Assembly: GCA_934408725.1 (NCBI GenBank)
Contig: CAKRVB010000010.1
Span: 1-64,000 of the forward strand
Direction: 5' to 3'
DNA length: 64,000 bases
Source of the DNA: an uncultured Marvinbryantia sp.
Lineage (GTDB): Bacteria > Bacillota > Clostridia > Lachnospirales > Lachnospiraceae
In this document: in pieces, positions 59,636-64,000 of the stretch
How positions within the stretch are numbered: the first letter of the stretch is position 1
Layout: each line of letters opens with the position of its first letter
Notes under the pieces: model-generated
Told to the model about the DNA's origin: nothing
The model's database searches: none
The model's input: the letters and a program-made list of their open reading frames with translations, nothing else
Program-made: the position numbers and the translations under genes

Positions 59636-62600
59636 TTAGTCTTTCTTCTTTTTTCTTCGTAACAGACAGATCCCTGCCATGCCAACGCCTGAAAGAATCA
59701 GGACAACCGCAGGGAGATAACGGTTTATATCACCGGTCTGTACCATCTGCGCTATGACATTTCCACCGCCTGAGGAAGACGGGGTGCCGCCTCCGGTTGT
59801 GGTAGTCTTTGTCTTTCCAGTCAGATCCACCAGCGTATCCTTTGGTTCATCGTACATGGTAACAGGCTGCACTTCCAGCGAATCCGTTACCGTAAAAGTC
59901 ACATTTTCTGCCACCTCATAGCCTTCCGGTGCGGTCACTTCGATCAAGGTATACTCTCCGGCCGCCAGATTCATTTCATGCGGGGTTTCTTCCGATACCC
60001 ATTCTTCTATCTGATTGCCTTTCGCATCTTTGACCGTTAATTTGGCTCCCGGCAGTTCTTTTTTGCCAGTGATATCTTTCTTGCTGACTGCCACCCGGAT
60101 CTTTTCATCCAGCATCTCCACCTTCTGGATGTCTTTGATATCCGTTACTTCAAAGGTAATTGTTTCCGCCTTGGCATAATATTCCGGCGCTGCCGTTTCC
60201 GTCAGGGTATAGGTTCCAATAGGCAGCATTTCTATGTAATGCGGCTCTTCTGTGGATACCCAGCTTTCCACTGCTTCTCCGTCCTCATTTCGGATCTCCA
60301 GGGATGCTCCCGGCAGTTCTTCTTTCGTGGTGATATCTTTCTTGGAAATCTGTACCTTTGTAACTTCATCCTGCATGGTTACTTTCTGCACTTCCAGTGA
60401 ATCTGTCACCGTAAACATCACGGTTTCCGATGTGACATACCCTTTCGGCGGCAGAGTCTCTGTCAGGTAATAAGTTCCAGCAGGCATGCCATATACGAAA
60501 TGCGGTTCTTCTGTGGATGTCCACTCGTCCATGACTGCATCATCCTCCGCAGAGGTAATTTTCAGCTGTGCCCCTGGGATTTCTTTTTCCCCGGTTATGT
60601 CGGTCTTTGATACCTGCACCACATTTGGCTGGTTTGTGATTTCCAGCTCATATTCTGCTTTTCCATCAATCAGCCCGTTTTCATCCACTTCAAACGTATA
60701 GGTCTCTGTGTTCAGGTTGTAGCCGGGGATCGTTGCTGTTTCCGTAACCACATAAGTACCGTTCTTTTTCAGGTATGGCACACGGATTTCTCCATTTTCA
60801 TCGGTCACGTAAAGCTGGTCTTCCGCATCTTCTGCATCGGTTTCCTTCACCCGAAACGTAATGCCGGATAATACTTTGCCGTCTACGCTGTCGGTTTTTC
60901 GGATCTTTACCGCAGTCGGTTTATCCTTGATATCATCCAGCGGCAGGATCATGGTCTGGTCTTCCGGATTCAACAGATTGCCTTCCTCATCCAGTTCGTC
61001 AGTCAGTTCAAATTCAAACCGGTCTGGATTGATTGCCATGCCCGCATCCGGCACTTCTGCCTCCTGTACATAATAATGTCCCAGGAATAACTCTTTGGAT
61101 ACCGCAATACCATCTTCATCCGTGGTAATCCGGTCTACAATTTCCCCTTCTTTTACGTAAGTCTCTCCGGCACAGTCTGCTATATCTTCACTTGCTGTAA
61201 TTTCAAAGACATATCCGGCTCCCAGATGCTTCCCGGTCTCTTCATCCACTTTTGTAACCTGCACCTTTTTCTTCATCGGTTCATCCGAAATGGTAAGTTC
61301 CACCGGCTCCCCTGTCTTTTCCCCGTCTGTGATCTGCACCGGGTATTCTGTTTCACTAAGCAGGTATCCCCGGATACGGACAGTTTCTTTTACAAGATAA
61401 CTTCCGGTGTACAACGGTTTGGATTGTGCTACAGACTCTTCATTGGTAGTAATCGTATCCACGACTGTTCCTTTTTCATAACCTTTTCTGGTGTGGCCAC
61501 TTCCGTCTTTCACTTCATCTGCCTTGATTTCAAATACAAACTCTGCCCCCGCCGGGCTTCCTGTTACGGCATCTGTCTTTTTCACCCGGATTGGACGCTT
61601 CACAGGATCATTGGAAAAGACCAGATCTTCCAAGCCGTCCAGTATCTCAATATCAGTTTGCCAGTCTGCCCCTTCCTTTTCCGGTTCTTTTTCCACTACT
61701 TTGAAGGTCAGTTTCTGCTTTGTATTTAACTGGTAATGATCCGCAGCTTCTGTTTCTTCGATTCGATATGTTCCAGGGTAGAGCAGCTTCGTTGTCTGCG
61801 CCCAGCCTGTTTCATCCGTCCGGATCTTTTCAATCACAGCGTCTTTTTCATATCCTGGATAGGCTTTTCCTGATCCGTCCAGTATGTCTTCCTCTGCAAG
61901 GATCGCAAAAGTAAATCCGACACCGGCCATTTCCTGGCTGTCTGCGTCCAGCTTTTTCACTTTTACCGGTGTATACTGTGCACGTTTATCGGTCACGGCC
62001 ACGACAACCGGATGCTCCAGATCCCCTTCCTCAGTCAGTTCCACCGTTACATCCTCTGCACGCTGATACCCTTTTGGCGGGATCAGTTCGTGAATGGTAT
62101 ACGTTCCAGCTGGAAGCGTTTCTTCAAACTGCACGGTTCCATCCTCTGCGGTCTGGAAGGCATCGGTCTTTTCTTTTTTGCCTTTCACCTGAAGGGATAC
62201 TGTTTTTCCCGCCTCGTCCAGGATCTGGAATGTGGCCTGGCCTCTTGTAATCAGGTTTCCCGTATCGGCATCCCGTTTTTCAATCACAATGACAGCCTCT
62301 TTTAAGTGGTTTACAATCTCAGCCTCATATACGCTTTCCTCATCAATGGTAATAATCTCTTTTTCCATTGGCTTATGGTATTTCGGCGGTGTAATCTCTG
62401 TCAGCTCCCAGTCACCAAAATACAGGTTCTCTGCCATGCCTTCCCCTTTTTCGTTTAACTGGATACGTACTTTGATACTTGGATCTGCCACATAGGTAAG
62501 TTCAAACACTACTTCGGATAAATCACGTTTTTCCCAGATTTTCGGATCTTCCTTTTCGTCCGGTGCCTTGATAATCTTCAGTTTCCCAGTTTCCGGCTTT

Positions 62601-64000
62601 TCTGTCACATGTACTGCAATCGGCGCATTTTCTGTATTTCCAGCTGTCACCGTCACACTGACCACTTCATCCGATATATGATACCCGGATGGTGCCGTCT
62701 CCTCCCTGATCTGGTAGGTTCCGGTCTTGACTGCAATGGTTTCTGTCCTGCCATTCTCCTGTGTGGTCAGACCCGCCACTCTTTTTCCGGTACTGTCATA
62801 GACCCCATACACCGCTCCTTTTAAACTGTATGGTTCCGGCACTTTTGTGCCAAGCACCTGATCCGTCTTTTCCAGATACAGATAGCCTTCATCCTTATCA
62901 TTGGTTACATTTAATGGGGTACAGGTAAGCTTGACTGCCTGTAATTCATTTCCGTCTGTGTGGTCGCTTACCCCCACACTGTACTCACGGCTGTCTAATA
63001 CATACCCTTCCGGTGCTTCCACTTCTTTTACAGTCAGAACTGTGCTCTCTGGAAGCCCAAAGCCCACCGTATCATTGATCTGGTACAGGACATCACTCTT
63101 CTGCGTTTTCCATGCAGCCAGATAATGTGCTGTGTCATAACTGATTTTTCCGTCTGAGTCTGTCTTAAAATACCATGTACCGACTGCCTTTCCGAAACGT
63201 GTTCCTTTTACCTGAAAAACAGCCCCGGCAAGTGGTGTCTGAGTCTTTTTATCTTTCTTTACCAGAAATGTGCCATTAAAATAAAATGGTTTGTTGGTAA
63301 CCGTCAGACTGGTATTTTCCCCGTTCTTCACGGTTACTTTATATTTGTTGGTGTCCCATGCATGTCCCGGCATTCTGGCTGTCTCCACGATCCAGTAGGT
63401 ACCCTCATCCAGTTCCACCACCTGGGATACTTCCGTTTCAGAAGCTGAGGCCGGAGAAATGTCCACATCAGCTGCCTGTTTGGTGCATGCCTCATCCTCA
63501 TAAATGACAAAAGCAGTGTCTACCTGAATATCGGTAAAGGTTTTCACCAGATTGTCAGATGCACTGCGTTTTTTCAGGGTTAAAGTGCCGCCGCCTTCTT
63601 CTACCTTAATATAGGTGGTTCCTCCAAAGGTCTGGAATCCGTTGGCTCCTTTTAAGGTCAGTGTCAGTTTGATCTTGGTCGGTTTCTCATTCTTATCTGT
63701 CATCAGTGTGGCTTTCATGGTTGCTCCGCTGCAACACTGGCTGAGTGCCCCGGATGTATACCAGCCCCAGTGTCCGTATCCAGATCCCGGTGTGGTACAT
63801 TTCACATCCATCTTGGTCGGGATTGCACTTTCCATATCCAGTTTTAGCGTCTCTTTGATCCAGGTCTTGATCTTTGTCCGTAAGGAAGACTGCAGGGTTA
63901 CATGGGCTTTACTCTTCGCTCCTACCGCAGAGGCTCCGGAATCTGATCCATAAGTCTGCAGGGACTTCACTACAGTTGATTTTCCGGACCATGTTTTGGA
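59636..64000 (-). CDS. Giant SpaA/Cna-B-type cell-surface protein with sorting signal (5' end outside window)
   Basis: At least 1454 residues; the frame stays open to the window edge, so the start is missing. After a Cys/Gly/Trp-containing head (YGHWGWYTSGALSQCCSG) come about eleven Cna-B/SpaA isopeptide-type domains, each with an xxKxD start and an E-T-xxP-xGY-like end. The last three (about 84 residues each) are close tandem copies with TEEPH and TLTET. The end is a sorting-type signal with MVQTGD, a membrane helix (LPAVVLILSGVGMAGICLL) and KKKKD. It is probably wall-anchored by a sortase and mediates contact between cells. Confidence 0.88.
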   Translation of the reverse strand, partial: SKTWSGKSTVVKSLQTYGSDSGASAVGAKSKAHVTLQSSLRTKIKTWIKETLKLDMESAIPTKMDVKCTTPGSGYGHWGWYTSGALSQCCSGATMKATLMTDKNEKPTKIKLTLTLKGANGFQTFGGTTYIKVEEGGGTLTLKKRSASDNLVKTFTDIQVDTAFVIYEDEACTKQAADVDISPASASETEVSQVVELDEGTYWIVETARMPGHAWDTNKYKVTVKNGENTSLTVTNKPFYFNGTFLVKKDKKTQTPLAGAVFQVKGTRFGKAVGTWYFKTDSDGKISYDTAHYLAAWKTQKSDVLYQINDTVGFGLPESTVLTVKEVEAPEGYVLDSREYSVGVSDHTDGNELQAVKLTCTPLNVTNDKDEGYLYLEKTDQVLGTKVPEPYSLKGAVYGVYDSTGKRVAGLTTQENGRTETIAVKTGTYQIREETAPSGYHISDEVVSVTVTAGNTENAPIAVHVTEKPETGKLKIIKAPDEKEDPKIWEKRDLSEVVFELTYVADPSIKVRIQLNEKGEGMAENLYFGDWELTEITPPKYHKPMEKEIITIDEESVYEAEIVNHLKEAVIVIEKRDADTGNLITRGQATFQILDEAGKTVSLQVKGKKEKTDAFQTAEDGTVQFEETLPAGTYTIHELIPPKGYQRAEDVTVELTEEGDLEHPVVVAVTDKRAQYTPVKVKKLDADSQEMAGVGFTFAILAEEDILDGSGKAYPGYEKDAVIEKIRTDETGWAQTTKLLYPGTYRIEETEAADHYQLNTKQKLTFKVVEKEPEKEGADWQTDIEILDGLEDLVFSNDPVKRPIRVKKTDAVTGSPAGAEFVFEIKADEVKDGSGHTRKGYEKGTVVDTITTNEESVAQSKPLYTGSYLVKETVRIRGYLLSETEYPVQITDGEKTGEPVELTISDEPMKKKVQVTKVDEETGKHLGAGYVFEITASEDIADCAGETYVKEGEIVDRITTDEDGIAVSKELFLGHYYVQEAEVPDAGMAINPDRFEFELTDELDEEGNLLNPEDQTMILPLDDIKDKPTAVKIRKTDSVDGKVLSGITFRVKETDAEDAEDQLYVTDENGEIRVPYLKKNGTYVVTETATIPGYNLNTETYTFEVDENGLIDGKAEYELEITNQPNVVQVSKTDITGEKEIPGAQLKITSAEDDAVMDEWTSTEEPHFVYGMPAGTYYLTETLPPKGYVTSETVMFTVTDSLEVQKVTMQDEVTKVQISKKDITTKEELPGASLEIRNEDGEAVESWVSTEEPHYIEMLPIGTYTLTETAAPEYYAKAETITFEVTDIKDIQKVEMLDEKIRVAVSKKDITGKKELPGAKLTVKDAKGNQIEEWVSEETPHEMNLAAGEYTLIEVTAPEGYEVAENVTFTVTDSLEVQPVTMYDEPKDTLVDLTGKTKTTTTGGGTPSSSGGGNVIAQMVQTGDINRYLPAVVLILSGVGMAGICLLRRKKKKD

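Larger units (their letters stand above)
34458..64000. mobile_element. Integrative conjugative element in spoVAD, left 29.5 kb (right end beyond window)
   Basis: A serine recombinase is at the boundary. A complete DNA-processing set (MobC, relaxase, candidate oriT, VirD4, PcfB) and transfer apparatus (VirB4, PrgI, VirB6-like, VirB2-like, NlpC/P60 hydrolases) follow in one direction. The set resembles Firmicutes type IV elements of the Tn1549 class, but gene order and accessory genes (SpoVG-like, DUF5688) suggest a less studied branch. No cargo such as antibiotic resistance is visible here. The element ends outside the window. Confidence 0.9.

Noticed and set aside
34458..64000. Prophage rather than conjugative element
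   Set aside because: No capsid, portal, terminase, tail or holin gene; relaxase, VirD4, VirB4 and PrgI are all present.
1..64000. tRNA, rRNA, riboswitch and IS elements
   Set aside because: Looked for by eye: no cloverleaf, no rRNA-like stretch, no transposase and no known riboswitch core was recognised. Short or unusual ones could be missed without a search program.

Overview
The window looks like chromosome from a spore-forming gut Clostridia, most likely a Lachnospiraceae (Blautia/Dorea/Ruminococcus type). The evidence is the spoVAD/spoVAE genes, YesN-type two-component and sugar ABC genes, a PotABCD operon with a PuuR-like regulator, two ECF sigma/anti-sigma pairs, moderate G+C, strong AGGAGG ribosome binding sites and SpaA-type surface proteins. 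The taxon is inferred from gene content only.

Layout. (1) 1-7513, minus strand: a sensor kinase and YesN-like response regulator followed by a sugar ABC transporter (binding protein, permease, double ATPase, second permease cut by the window edge). The genes form one directional unit with a good promoter at 7485-7513 and a 19-bp inverted repeat ahead of the binding-protein gene. (2) 7526-10768, plus strand: PHP phosphoesterase, Cof-type HAD phosphatase and pyruvate kinase, closed by a bidirectional terminator. (3) 10769-16301, minus strand: an AAA/PD-(D/E)XK protein and two ECF sigma/anti-sigma pairs. The second pair has a leader with four successive hairpins. (4) 16310-30942, minus strand: a long run that starts with a PuuR-like regulator and potA-potB-potC-potD. 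It continues with a Lon-like AAA ATPase, cytidylate-kinase-like protein, esterase, membrane acyltransferase, small membrane protein, leucine-rich-repeat protein, VWA protein and MoxR ATPase. (5) 31024-33670, plus strand: a second MoxR/VWA pair. (6) 33680-34475, minus strand: spoVAE and only the 3' part of spoVAD.

(7) 34458-64000 and beyond: an integrative conjugative element whose left end cuts spoVAD. A large serine recombinase is the outermost gene and its stop codon lies about 20 bp from the surviving spoVAD codons. All supported genes of the element read on the minus strand. From the right edge inward they are a giant SpaA/Cna-B surface protein, RadC, a VirB2-like pilin candidate, VirB6-like, PrgI and VirB4 proteins, a SpoVG-like protein, two NlpC/P60 wall hydrolases, three membrane-anchored accessory proteins, a candidate oriT, MobC, a MOB-type relaxase, two DUF5688 paralogues, an ArdC/zincin protein, a second SpoVG-like protein, PcfB, and the VirD4/PcfC coupling protein. 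The other end and any cargo lie outside the window.

How it fits together: the element carries machinery for excision (recombinase), DNA processing (oriT, MobC, relaxase), coupling (PcfB, VirD4) and wall-spanning transfer (VirB4, PrgI, VirB6, NlpC/P60, adhesin). The most interesting point is its position inside spoVAD, a gene needed to load dipicolinic acid into the spore. This raises the possibility of a skin-like element that must excise for sporulation. No tRNA, rRNA, CRISPR array or IS transposase was recognised.
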